This document shows, one piece after another, positions 57,524-64,000 of a stretch of DNA of 64,000 nucleotides. The translations under genes and the position numbers were made by a program. The DNA lies in assembly GCA_038226305.1 (NCBI GenBank), contig JBBRQN010000003.1, positions 1-64,000 of the forward strand, given 5' to 3'. The first letter of the stretch is position 1. Every line of letters starts with the position of its first letter. The notes below the pieces were generated by a model. That model saw nothing but the letters and a program-made list of their open reading frames with translations. It made no database searches and was not told the DNA's origin. Source of the DNA: JASLDZ01 sp038226305 (GTDB taxonomy: Bacteria; Pseudomonadota; Alphaproteobacteria; Caulobacterales; Caulobacteraceae).

Positions 57524-58699
57524 ATGAGCGCCGTGACCGTCACTCTCGACCTCAGCCCGCGCCCCGCCGCCACCTCTGCGCCGAAGGCGGACCTGCGCCC
57601 CAACCTCTCCGGCATGACCCGGGCGCAGCTGCAGGCGACGCTGGTCGAAGCGGGCGTGGTCGAGCCGAAGCAGGCCCGCATGCGCGCCGTGCAAATCTGG
57701 CGCTGGACGCACCACCACGGCCTGACCGACTTCGCGGGCATGACCGACATCGCCAAGGAGCTGAAGGCGACCCTCGCCGACCGCTTCACCCTGCATCGCC
57801 CCGAAGTGGTGGAGCGCCAGGTCTCCACCGACGGCACGCGCAAGTGGCTCATCCGCACAGCGCCGGGCGTGGAGATCGAGACCGTCTACATCCCCGATGT
57901 GGGCCGGGCGGGTGCCCTGTGCGTGTCGAGCCAGGTGGGCTGCACCCTGAACTGCACCTTCTGCCACACCGGCACCCAGGCCCTGGTGCGCAACCTCACC
58001 GCCGCCGAGATCGTCGCGCAGGTGCAGGTGGCCAAGGACGACCTGGGCGAATGGCCCTCGGACACCGAGGACCGGCGCCTGTCGAACATCGTCTTCATGG
58101 GCATGGGTGAACCGCTCTACAATCTCGACCACGTGGCCGACGCCATCGACATGATCTCCGACGGCGAGGGCATCGGCATCTCGCGGCGGCGCATCACGGT
58201 CTCCACCTCTGGCGTCGTTCCTGAGCTGCAGAAGCTGGGCGAGCGCACCCAGGCCATGCTGGCCATCAGCCTGCACGCCACCAACGACCCCCTCCGCGAC
58301 GTGCTGGTGCCGTTGAACAAACGCTACGACCTGGCCGAGCTCATGGCCGGGGTGCGCGCCTATCCCGGCCTGTCCAACGCCCGGCGGGTGACCTTCGAAT
58401 ACGTCATGCTCAAGGACGTCAACGACAGCATTCCCGAGGCGCAGGCGCTGGTGAAGCTGCTCGCCGGCATCCCCGCCAAGATCAACCTGATCCCCTTCAA
58501 CCCGTGGCCGGGCTCGACCTACGAGTGCTCCAGCTGGTCGACGATCGAGCGCTTCGCCGCGGTGCTGAACCGCGCGGGCTATGCTTCCCCCATCCGCACC
58601 CCCCGAGGCCGCGACATCCTCGCCGCCTGCGGCCAGCTCAAATCGGAGAGCGAGAAAGTGCGCGCCAGCACCCGCCGCGCCGCGGAGCGGGCGCTCTAG
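57524..58699 (+). CDS. rlmN: Dual-specificity RNA methyltransferase RlmN
   Basis: This 391-residue radical-SAM enzyme makes m2A2503 in 23S rRNA and m2A37 in some tRNAs. The [4Fe-4S] motif CxxxCxxC is in VGCTLNCTFCHTGTQALVRN. The motif NIVFMGMGEPLYNLD follows, then ITVSTSGVVPELQKLGE and ISLHATNDPLRDVLVPLNKRY. The C-terminal cysteine of the methyl-transfer pair lies in ILAACGQL. The N-terminus includes RAVQIWRWTHHHGLTDFAGMT, typical of the family. It ends just before the palindromic element at 58701 and is convergent with moeA. Confidence 0.96.
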   Translation: MSAVTVTLDLSPRPAATSAPKADLRPNLSGMTRAQLQATLVEAGVVEPKQARMRAVQIWRWTHHHGLTDFAGMTDIAKELKATLADRFTLHRPEVVERQVSTDGTRKWLIRTAPGVEIETVYIPDVGRAGALCVSSQVGCTLNCTFCHTGTQALVRNLTAAEIVAQVQVAKDDLGEWPSDTEDRRLSNIVFMGMGEPLYNLDHVADAIDMISDGEGIGISRRRITVSTSGVVPELQKLGERTQAMLAISLHATNDPLRDVLVPLNKRYDLAELMAGVRAYPGLSNARRVTFEYVMLKDVNDSIPEAQALVKLLAGIPAKINLIPFNPWPGSTYECSSWSTIERFAAVLNRAGYASPIRTPRGRDILAACGQLKSESEKVRASTRRAAERAL

Positions 58700-58700
58700 G

Positions 58701-58730
58701 CACCCCCCCGCTGCGCAGGGGAGACTTGGC
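58701..58730. repeat. Palindromic element between convergent rlmN and moeA
   Basis: This copy carries the 17-base core CCCCCGCTGCGCAGGGG also found at 16482-16512, plus similar flanks (CAC on the left, GAC on the right). It fills the whole 33-base gap between the rlmN and moeA stop codons. The location between convergent genes suggests a bidirectional terminator or REP-like role. Confidence 0.7.
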
Positions 58731-58732
58731 AG

Positions 58733-59935
58733 CTACAGCCGCTCCAGCGGCAGGGCCTGCACCAGTGCGCCAGCCTCCATCGCGGGAGCGCCAGCGGGGC
58801 GGCGGATGAGCGCCGAGGCTTCCGCCAGCACGCGCACCAGCGACGAATCCTGATCCGGAAACGTCTGCGCCGTCAGCACGCCGTCGTCGGACACGCTCAG
58901 CCGCGCCCGCATCCAGTGCTCCCGGGGACCGGTGGCGGGGAGCGGATGCGCCAGACGGACAGGGCGCAACGGGAAAGCAGGGTCGGCCCCCTGCCAGATG
59001 AGCAGCAACGGCCGCAGGAACAGCTCCGCGCACACCAGCGCCGAGGCCGGGTTGCCCGGCAGGCCCAGCACGCGCCGCCCGTCGGCCAGCCGCCCGAACC
59101 AAGTGGGCTTGCCCGGCCGCAGGGCAACGCTCGCGACGGTCATCTCCAGGCCAAGGCGAGCCAGGGCGGGCTTCACTAGGTCGTGGTCGCCCACCGACGC
59201 ACCCCCCACGGTGACGATGAGATCGCAGTCGACGCCCAGCACGGCCGCGGCGATCGCCGCTTCGTCGTCTCCGGCGAGGGCGAGGGGGATCACCTCGGCG
59301 CCCCACGCCTGCGCCCGGGCGGAGAGCGCCACGCGGTTGGATTCGTAGATCTGGTGCGGACCGGCGACGCCGCCCGGCTCCACCAGCTCCTCGCCTGTAG
59401 ACAGGAACGCCACGCGGGGCCGGGGCGCGACCCGCACCTCCCCCGCCCCGGCCGAGGCCGCCAGCGACATCCGCCAGGCATCGAGCCGCGAACCCTTTTC
59501 CAGCAGCACGGTGCCGGCCGCGAAATCTCCCCCGCGGGGGCGCACATGGCGGTTTGAGCCGGGGTCGGGCGACAGGCGCACGTGGTCGCCGATCCGCTCC
59601 GCCTCTTCCTGAATCACCACCTGATCGGCACCGGCAGGCACCTGAGCACCGGTGAAGATGCGCACCGCGGCCCCCGGGGGCAGGTCACCCGCGAAGGGTG
59701 CCCCCGCCGCGCTCTCGCCGGCGATGGGCAAGGGCTCGCCGGGGGCTAGGTCGGCCGAGCGCACCGCCCACCCGTCCATCGCCGAGGCGTCGTAGGGGGG
59801 CTGGTCGCGCACCGCGGTCACGGGCGCCGCCAGGGTGCGGCCGAGGGCGGCCTGCAGGCGCAGGGTCTCCGCCCCGCCCGGCGCGATCCCCGCCAGCATC
59901 CGGGCGCGGGCATCCTCGACGGTGAGGAGCTTCAC
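58733..59935 (-). CDS. moeA: Molybdopterin molybdenumtransferase MoeA
   Basis: This 400-residue enzyme inserts molybdate into adenylated molybdopterin. The N-terminal region has LLTVEDARARMLAGI, then QPPYDASAMDGWAV, the family signature with the conserved Asp. VRIFTGAQVPAGADQVVIQEE follows. The MogA/MoaB-like central domain has VAFLSTGEELVEPG and TVGGASVGDHDLVKPAL, and LGLPGNPASALVCAELFLRP ends it. The GTG start at 59935 overlaps the moaC stop as GTGA. It is the last gene of the Moco operon. Confidence 0.95.
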   Translation of the reverse strand: MKLLTVEDARARMLAGIAPGGAETLRLQAALGRTLAAPVTAVRDQPPYDASAMDGWAVRSADLAPGEPLPIAGESAAGAPFAGDLPPGAAVRIFTGAQVPAGADQVVIQEEAERIGDHVRLSPDPGSNRHVRPRGGDFAAGTVLLEKGSRLDAWRMSLAASAGAGEVRVAPRPRVAFLSTGEELVEPGGVAGPHQIYESNRVALSARAQAWGAEVIPLALAGDDEAAIAAAVLGVDCDLIVTVGGASVGDHDLVKPALARLGLEMTVASVALRPGKPTWFGRLADGRRVLGLPGNPASALVCAELFLRPLLLIWQGADPAFPLRPVRLAHPLPATGPREHWMRARLSVSDDGVLTAQTFPDQDSSLVRVLAEASALIRRPAGAPAMEAGALVQALPLERL

Positions 59936-60411
59936 GCCTGCAGCGTCCACTCGCCAGAGGCGCCGCCGCGCTTCTCCAGCACCCGTAAGCCTTCGATCAC
60001 CATGCCCCGGTCGGCGGCCTTCAGCATGTCGTAGAGGGTGAGGAGCGCCACCGATGCCGCGGTCAGCGCCTCCATCTCGACCCCGGTGGGGCCCGTGGTC
60101 TTCACCCGCGCGGTGACGCGCAGGCCGGTTTCGCCCTCCAGCTCCGACACCTCCACCTTCACGCCGGAGAGGGCGAGGGGGTGGCACAGGGGGATGAGGT
60201 CGGCACACCGCTTGGCGGCCATCACGCCCGCGATCTCGGCCACGGCCCGCACATCGCCTTTCTTCGCCCGGCCTTCGACCACCAGAGCCAGCGTCGCCGC
60301 GGCCATGAGGATGCGGCCCTCGGCCACGGCTTCGCGCACGGTCGAGGGCTTGTCGGACACGTCCACCATGCGGGCGCGGCCCTCCGCGTCGAGGTGGGTG
60401 AGGCCGCTCAC
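59932..60411 (-). CDS. moaC: Cyclic pyranopterin monophosphate synthase MoaC
   Basis: This 159-residue enzyme completes cyclic pyranopterin monophosphate with MoaA in the first Moco step. The family starts with THLDAEGRARMVDVSDKPSTVREAVAEG. The catalytic region KRCADLIPLCHPLALSGVKVEV follows, then VKTTGPTGVEMEALTAASVALLTLYDM and the end ADRGMVIEGLRVLEKRGG. All expected motifs are intact. Its start lies 11 bases after the VOC-domain gene stop. Confidence 0.97.
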   Translation of the reverse strand: MSGLTHLDAEGRARMVDVSDKPSTVREAVAEGRILMAAATLALVVEGRAKKGDVRAVAEIAGVMAAKRCADLIPLCHPLALSGVKVEVSELEGETGLRVTARVKTTGPTGVEMEALTAASVALLTLYDMLKAADRGMVIEGLRVLEKRGGASGEWTLQA

Positions 60412-60421
60412 GAGGCGGGGC

Positions 60422-60814
60422 TCAGGCGGCGCCGGGCACGAGGCCGTGCTCTTCGGGCTTGGGCTGCCACAGTTCGATCTTCACGCCTGCGGGGTCCATG
60501 ATCCAGGCGAAGCGGCCCTGGCTGGGCTCGTCCTCCTCCTTCAGCACCTCCACGCCCTCGGCACGGATGCGGGCGAGGATCCCCGGCATGTCGTCCACCA
60601 CGAGGTTGATCGAGAAGGCTGCGTGCGACGGCTCGAAGTGGGTCGTCTTCTCCGGGAAGGGGCTCCACACCGTAACGCCGTAGGGCAGCGGCTTGAAGAT
60701 CACCCCGCCCCAGGGGGTCACGTCGAACCCCAGCACGCGGGCATACCAGGCGGTCAGCGCCTTGGGGTCGGGCGCCTTAAAGAACACCCCGCCCACTCCG
60801 AGAACCTTGGCCAT
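60422..60814 (-). CDS. VOC superfamily (glyoxalase/bleomycin-resistance-like) protein
   Basis: This 130-residue protein has two beta-alpha-beta-beta-beta units: VLGVGGVFFKAPDPKALTAWYARVLGFDV in the first half and INLVVDDMPGILARIRAEGVEVL...GRFAWIMDPAGVKIELWQP in the second. VOC proteins bind a divalent metal and act as dioxygenases, isomerases or resistance proteins; possible ligand residues are His in AAFSINL (less clear) and the late Glu in KIELW. The reaction cannot be told. It sits within the Moco operon between moaB and moaC, spaced 5 and 10 bases, so it is expressed with it. Confidence 0.85.
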   Translation of the reverse strand: MAKVLGVGGVFFKAPDPKALTAWYARVLGFDVTPWGGVIFKPLPYGVTVWSPFPEKTTHFEPSHAAFSINLVVDDMPGILARIRAEGVEVLKEEDEPSQGRFAWIMDPAGVKIELWQPKPEEHGLVPGAA

Positions 60815-60819
60815 GCGGA

Positions 60820-61386
60820 TCAGCGCTCCTTAAGGCGCGGCAGTATCTCGACCATGTTGCAGGGCATGTGGCGGGAGTCGAGTTGCGGGCCGATCACGCT
60901 CCACCCGTCCTTCACCGCCCCGTTCGAGCCGGGAAGGCAGAACACGAACACCCCGTCGATGATCCCGGCCGTGGCGCGGCTCTGCAGCGTCGACAGGCCG
61001 ATCTTGCCGTAGCTGACCATGTGGAACACCACCGAGAAGCCCTCGATGCGCTTCTCGAACAGGGGCTCCAACGCTTCGGGGGTGACGTCGCGCCCCGTCA
61101 GGCCGGTGCCGCCGGTGGAGATCACCACGTCGGCCGCGCCCGCCTCGATCCAGCCCAGCACCGTCTCGCGGATGGCATCCACGTCGTCGCGGCAGAGCAC
61201 CTTGGCCGCCAGGGTGTGGCCCGCGTCGGTGATCTTGCCCGCGAGGATTCGACCGGAGGTGTCGCTCTCCTCATCGCGGGTGTCGCTGACGCTGAGCACG
61301 GCGATGCGCAGAGGGGTGAAGGCCAGCGTCTCGTCGATGCGCGAGCCCGGCCCGGAGGCGGTGGGGAGCGAGGGGGCGTCGGTCAT
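60820..61386 (-). CDS. moaB: MoaB/Mog family molybdopterin adenylyltransferase-like protein
   Basis: This 188-residue protein has the MoaB/MogA fold that adenylates molybdopterin before molybdate insertion. Visible are IAVLSVSDTRDEESDTSGRIL, the ADVVISTGGTGLTGRDVTPEAL signature with its conserved Asp, and the FSVVFHMVSYGKIGLSTLQSRATAGIIDGVFVFCLPGS end. In E. coli MogA is the active enzyme and MoaB is inactive; which behaviour applies here is not shown. The ATG at 61386 overlaps the moaE stop by four bases. The N-terminal 25 residues are a variable tail. Confidence 0.94.
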   Translation of the reverse strand: MTDAPSLPTASGPGSRIDETLAFTPLRIAVLSVSDTRDEESDTSGRILAGKITDAGHTLAAKVLCRDDVDAIRETVLGWIEAGAADVVISTGGTGLTGRDVTPEALEPLFEKRIEGFSVVFHMVSYGKIGLSTLQSRATAGIIDGVFVFCLPGSNGAVKDGWSVIGPQLDSRHMPCNMVEILPRLKER

Positions 61387-61853
61387 CGGGTTTCGCTTTC
61401 GGCAGGTGCAGCGGCCCAGCGGGCGAGGTCCGCATGGTCCTGGGCGGTGGGTTCGATCCAGCGGGCATCGCCGCCGGTCAGGTGTTCGCGCTTCCAGAAG
61501 GGGGCGCGGCTTTTGAGGAAGTCCATCATCCGGTCGCAGCCCTCGAAGGCGGCGCGGCGGTGGGCGGCGGCGGCGGCCACCCACACGATGGGTTCGCCGG
61601 GGGCGATGCGGCCGATGCGGTGGATGATCTCGAGGTCGAGCAGTCCGTGCTCGCTCACGGTGGTTTCGGCGACGCCCCGGATGATTGTCTCCGTGAAGCC
61701 GGGGTAGGCCTCCAGCTCCAGAGCGGTCAGGCCGGGAGCGGAGCGGCACAGGCCGGTGAAACTGACCACGGCACCCACCTCGCTGCGCCCGGCGCTGAAG
61801 GCGGAGAGGCGGGCGCCGGCGTCGAACGCCGCCTGGGTGAGCTCGACTCTCAC
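61383..61853 (-). CDS. moaE: Molybdopterin synthase catalytic subunit MoaE
   Basis: This 156-residue large subunit of molybdopterin synthase transfers sulfur from MoaD thiocarboxylate to precursor Z. Conserved blocks are GAVVSFTGLCRS, LELEAYPGFTETIIRG, IIHRIGRIAPGEPIVWVAAAAAHRRAAFEGCDRMMDFLKSRAPFWKRE. The catalytic lysines are in DFLKSRAPFWKRE. The ATG overlaps the moaD stop by four bases, fitting a 2:2 complex made from one message. Confidence 0.96.
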   Translation of the reverse strand: MRVELTQAAFDAGARLSAFSAGRSEVGAVVSFTGLCRSAPGLTALELEAYPGFTETIIRGVAETTVSEHGLLDLEIIHRIGRIAPGEPIVWVAAAAAHRRAAFEGCDRMMDFLKSRAPFWKREHLTGGDARWIEPTAQDHADLARWAAAPAESETR

Positions 61854-62089
61854 CCGCCGCTCATGGGCGGGAGGAAGGCGACTTCGGACGCGGCGGTCAG
61901 GGCGATGTCGCCCCGCACGAGGGTTTGATCCACCGCCGCCTGCACGCCCCGCCCGGCCAGCGCTTCCCCGAGCGCCGGGTCGCTCAGCAGCAGTTCGGAG
62001 CGCAGGGATGCCAGCGTCGCGGCGTCGAACGCGCGCTCGCGCCAGCCGGCCACGTCGGCGAGGCGGCCGAAGAGGAGCACCCGGGCCAC
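61850..62089 (-). CDS. moaD: Molybdopterin synthase sulfur carrier subunit MoaD
   Basis: This 79-residue ubiquitin-like protein ends in Gly-Gly (FLPPMSGG), the C-terminus that becomes a thiocarboxylate after activation by MoeB. The start is a GTG at 62089 (ARVLLFGRLADVAGWRE), immediately after the moaA stop; ARVLLFGRLADVAG is the family N-terminus. The protein is of normal length. moeB is not in this window. Operon neighbours moaA and moaE agree with the call. Confidence 0.94.
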   Translation of the reverse strand: MARVLLFGRLADVAGWRERAFDAATLASLRSELLLSDPALGEALAGRGVQAAVDQTLVRGDIALTAASEVAFLPPMSGG

Positions 62090-62094
62090 GCCGG

Positions 62095-63168
62095 TCAGCC
62101 CCCGGTGGTGGACATGTGACGCGCCACCGCCGGCGCCCCGCCCCGGTCGAGGGTGAAGTCGTGGCCGCGGGGCTTGCTGGCGAGACCGCTGCGGATGGCG
62201 GCGATCACCGCCGCGTCGTCGCCCGGGTGGTCGCGCAGGGGCGCCCGCAGGTCGGTGGCATCGTCCTGGCCGAGGCAGGTGTGCAGGGTGCCCGTGCAGG
62301 TGACGCGCACCCGATTGCAGTCGTCGCAGAAGTGGTCGCTGAGGGGAGTGATGAGGCCAAGGCGACCGCCCGTCTCCTCCACACGCAGCCAGCGGGCGGG
62401 GCCACCGGTAGCGTTCAGGATCGGCGTGAGCGTCCACACCGCGGAGAGGTCGCGCTTCACGTCGGCGAGGCTGACGTATTGCGACGCGCGGTCCGCATCG
62501 ATCTCGCCCATCGGCATGGCCTCGATCAGCGTCAGGTCGCAGCCGAGATCGTGGGCGAAGCGCACCAGCGAGGGCAGTTCGGCCCGGTTGTCCCGCGCCA
62601 GGGCCACGGCGTTCAGCTTCACCGCGATCCCGCAGGCCTGCGCCGCACGCACGCCTTGGAGCACGCCCGCGAGATCGCCGCCCCGGGTCAGGCGCCGATA
62701 GGTTTCAAGGTCAGCGCTGTCGAGGCTGACGTTCACGCGCCGCACGCCCGCGTCGAAGAGGGCGGATGCGGCGGCTTCGAGGTGGGTGCCGTTAGTGGTC
62801 AGGGTCAGCTCGTCCAGCGCGCCGGAGCGCAGGTGGCGGCCGAGGCCTGCGATCAGGTCGAGCACGCCCTTGCGCACCAGGGGCTCGCCACCGGTGAGCC
62901 GCAGCTTCCTCACGCCGAGGCCGATGAAGGCGGTGGCGACCCGGTCCAGCTCCTCCAGCGTCAGCACTTCGGCCCGGGGCAGGAACACCATCCGTTCGGG
63001 CATGCAGTAGAGGCAGCGCAGGTCGCACCGGTCGGTCACCGACAGGCGCAGGTAGCGCACGGCGCGGCCCAGGCCGTCGGCGAGGCCCTCGCTCAGGACG
63101 CGCGCCGACGCTTCCGCCGGGAAGGCGGCCGGTCTGGCGAGCGGGGCGGGGGCGTCGTAAGGGCTCAT
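62095..63168 (-). CDS. moaA: GTP 3',8-cyclase MoaA
   Basis: This 357-residue radical-SAM enzyme begins molybdenum cofactor synthesis from GTP. The N-terminal [4Fe-4S] motif is TDRCDLRCLYCMPE, and KLRLTGGEPLVRKG is the SAM-binding loop. A second C-terminal cluster is in FCDDCNRVRVTCTGTLHTCLG. The protein ends with TTGG, the Gly-Gly tail needed for activity of MoaA. ATG 63168 is chosen because it opens the normal N-terminus. It is the first gene of the Moco operon; the 33-base gap to the divergent nucleotidyltransferase is too short for a Moco riboswitch. Confidence 0.97.
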   Translation of the reverse strand: MSPYDAPAPLARPAAFPAEASARVLSEGLADGLGRAVRYLRLSVTDRCDLRCLYCMPERMVFLPRAEVLTLEELDRVATAFIGLGVRKLRLTGGEPLVRKGVLDLIAGLGRHLRSGALDELTLTTNGTHLEAAASALFDAGVRRVNVSLDSADLETYRRLTRGGDLAGVLQGVRAAQACGIAVKLNAVALARDNRAELPSLVRFAHDLGCDLTLIEAMPMGEIDADRASQYVSLADVKRDLSAVWTLTPILNATGGPARWLRVEETGGRLGLITPLSDHFCDDCNRVRVTCTGTLHTCLGQDDATDLRAPLRDHPGDDAAVIAAIRSGLASKPRGHDFTLDRGGAPAVARHMSTTGG

Positions 63169-63201
63169 GGGGCTGAGCCGAACATAGGAGCGTAGAGCCC
63201 G

Positions 63202-63804
63202 GTGGTCACCCGCCAACCCGCAACCCCATCGAAGATCGTAGCCCTGGTGCTGGCCGGGGGTGCCGGAACGCGGATGGGCGGCGGCAAGCTGCGGCGGCTG
63301 TGGCGGGGTCGCCCTCTGGTCACCTGGGCGCTGGAAGCGGCGTTGGAAGCGCCCACAGACGGGGTGTGGCTCGTCACAGGGGCCGATGCGGCGTTGCCCG
63401 AGCTCGCCCCGGCGGGCGCGGGCGAGCGGCTGCACACCGTTTACGCCAGGGACTGGGCGGACGGCCTCTCCGCCACCCTGCGCGCAGGCCTCGAGGCTCT
63501 GCCGGAGGACTTAGGCGCGGCGCTGATCTTCCTGGCGGACATGCCGCGCATTCCGGAAGGCGTGGCCGCCGCGCTGGTGGGGGCATGGCGGGCGGGGGCG
63601 GTCGCCGCCGCGCCCGCGTGCGGCGGCGTGCGCGGCCATCCCGCGCTGCTCGACCGCAGCCTGTTCGGGGAGGCGATGCTGGCCACGGGAGATCGCGGCG
63701 CGGGGACGCTGCTGGCAGGGCTGGGCGAGCGCCTGGTGCTCGTGCCCACCCTCGACGACGGGGTGCTGTTCGACGTGGACACCCCCGACCGGCTGGAAGC
63801 CTGA
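63202..63804 (+). CDS. MobA/MocA-like molybdenum cofactor nucleotidyltransferase
   Basis: This 200-residue nucleotidyltransferase of the MobA/MocA/IspD fold adds GMP or CMP to molybdopterin. The GTP/CTP-binding N-terminus is VLAGGAGTRMGGGKLRRLW. ALIFLADMPRIPEG includes the metal Asp, and RGHPALLDRSLFGE resembles MocA-type cytidylyltransferases more than MobA guanylyltransferases. It starts with GTG at 63202, divergent from moaA, and is followed two bases after its stop by the siroheme synthase gene. Product type (GMP or CMP) remains open. Confidence 0.85.
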   Translation: MVTRQPATPSKIVALVLAGGAGTRMGGGKLRRLWRGRPLVTWALEAALEAPTDGVWLVTGADAALPELAPAGAGERLHTVYARDWADGLSATLRAGLEALPEDLGAALIFLADMPRIPEGVAAALVGAWRAGAVAAAPACGGVRGHPALLDRSLFGEAMLATGDRGAGTLLAGLGERLVLVPTLDDGVLFDVDTPDRLEA

Positions 63805-63806
63805 TC

Positions 63807-64000
63807 GTGGACGCCTTCCCCGCCTTCATTCCGCTTTCCGGCAAGACCGTGATCGTCGTCGGTGAGGGCGAGGCCGCCGACAACAAGGCGCGGCTGTTCG
63901 ACGGCTCGCCCGCGACGGTGGTGCGCCTGTCCATGCCGCAGGGGCTGGCGCCCGGGGCGCTGGCGGGGGCGGTGATCGTGTTCGTGACGGGAGCGGAGGG
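63807..64000 (+). CDS. Siroheme synthase N-terminal domain (precorrin-2 dehydrogenase), partial
   Basis: The first 64 codons of a gene that runs past the window end. The sequence MDAFPAFIPLSGKTVIVVGEGEAADNKARLFDGSP matches the start of alphaproteobacterial precorrin-2 dehydrogenase/sirohydrochlorin ferrochelatase (CysG N-terminal domain), with an NAD-binding GEGEAA loop. It makes siroheme for sulfite or nitrite reductase. The GTG at 63807 follows the previous stop by two bases, so the gene is co-transcribed with the Moco nucleotidyltransferase. Whether a methyltransferase domain follows is not visible. Confidence 0.85.
   Translation, partial: MDAFPAFIPLSGKTVIVVGEGEAADNKARLFDGSPATVVRLSMPQGLAPGALAGAVIVFVTGAE

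Noticed and set aside
55561..57858. Very long open frame antisense to the PBP gene, 765 codons
   Set aside because: It is a GC-driven shadow of two genes with full catalytic motifs (PBP1 and rlmN); its own translation is Gly/Arg/His-rich without motifs.
63169..63201. Moco riboswitch upstream of moaA
   Set aside because: Only 33 bases separate the divergent moaA and nucleotidyltransferase starts, far too short for the aptamer.
1..64000. Defence islands, prophage, insertion sequences, CRISPR arrays, tRNA or rRNA genes
   Set aside because: No transposase, integrase, phage structural, Cas or toxin-antitoxin signature and no tRNA-like cloverleaf or array of spaced repeats was seen in any intergenic gap.

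Overview
The window is a GC-rich (about 70 percent by eye), gene-dense alphaproteobacterial chromosome segment, most probably Caulobacterales (Caulobacter/Phenylobacterium/Brevundimonas type). The main clues are a GapR (UPF0335/DUF2312) nucleoid protein close to a TacA-like sigma-54 activator, a ybgC-tolQRAB-pal-cpoB cluster, alphaproteobacterial AddAB, the AmgK/MurU cell-wall recycling pair, an HWE-type sensor kinase and a candidate EcfG-type stress promoter. I cannot resolve the genus. No rRNA, tRNA, CRISPR array, insertion sequence or prophage was seen. No stretch over 300 bases lacks a gene.

Layout. 1-3.2 kb (minus): start of a histidine kinase, a YifB/ComM-type AAA ATPase and a class V aminotransferase. 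3.4-10.3 kb (plus): cell-envelope Tol-Pal operon followed by tilS, converging on corA. 11.3-16.4 kb (plus): trpF-trpB-trpA-accD-folC, then a cluster of palindromes, rpmE (minus) and an ABC exporter. 18.8-28.5 kb: MarC protein, pyrF, a low-complexity Tyr/Gln/Gly-rich secreted protein, an SdhAF4-like protein, rsmB, a glycine-zipper lipoprotein, rpe, a heparinase II/III-like protein and a membrane nucleotide-sugar dehydratase. 28.5-38 kb (minus): tsaE-amgK-murU-addB-addA-trxA. 38-42.7 kb: ferredoxin reductase and [2Fe-2S] ferredoxin, a DAACS symporter and PepF.

42.9-49.6 kb is the most regulatory part: a TacA-like activator, an XRE regulator with three small membrane proteins behind two strong dyads, a His-rich PadR (YqjI-like) regulator with paired GATATATC sites, an apparent CTG-start AT-hook protein coupled to gapR, a GT61 glycosyltransferase and an uncharacterised exported protein. 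49.7-58.7 kb: nrdB, a small DUF2945 protein, amn, an HWE kinase with a convergent receiver protein, a class A PBP and rlmN. 58.7-63.2 kb (minus): a compact molybdenum cofactor operon moaA-moaD-moaE-moaB-VOC-moaC-moeA. The opposite strand then carries a MobA/MocA-like nucleotidyltransferase and the start of a siroheme synthase domain.

Most of the window is housekeeping. The best candidates for undescribed biology are the XRE/small-membrane-protein cassette, the CTG-start AT-hook partner of gapR, the prion-like secreted protein, the repeated LxLDxLxxSLP motif in TolA, and the exported protein at 48.7-49.6 kb.
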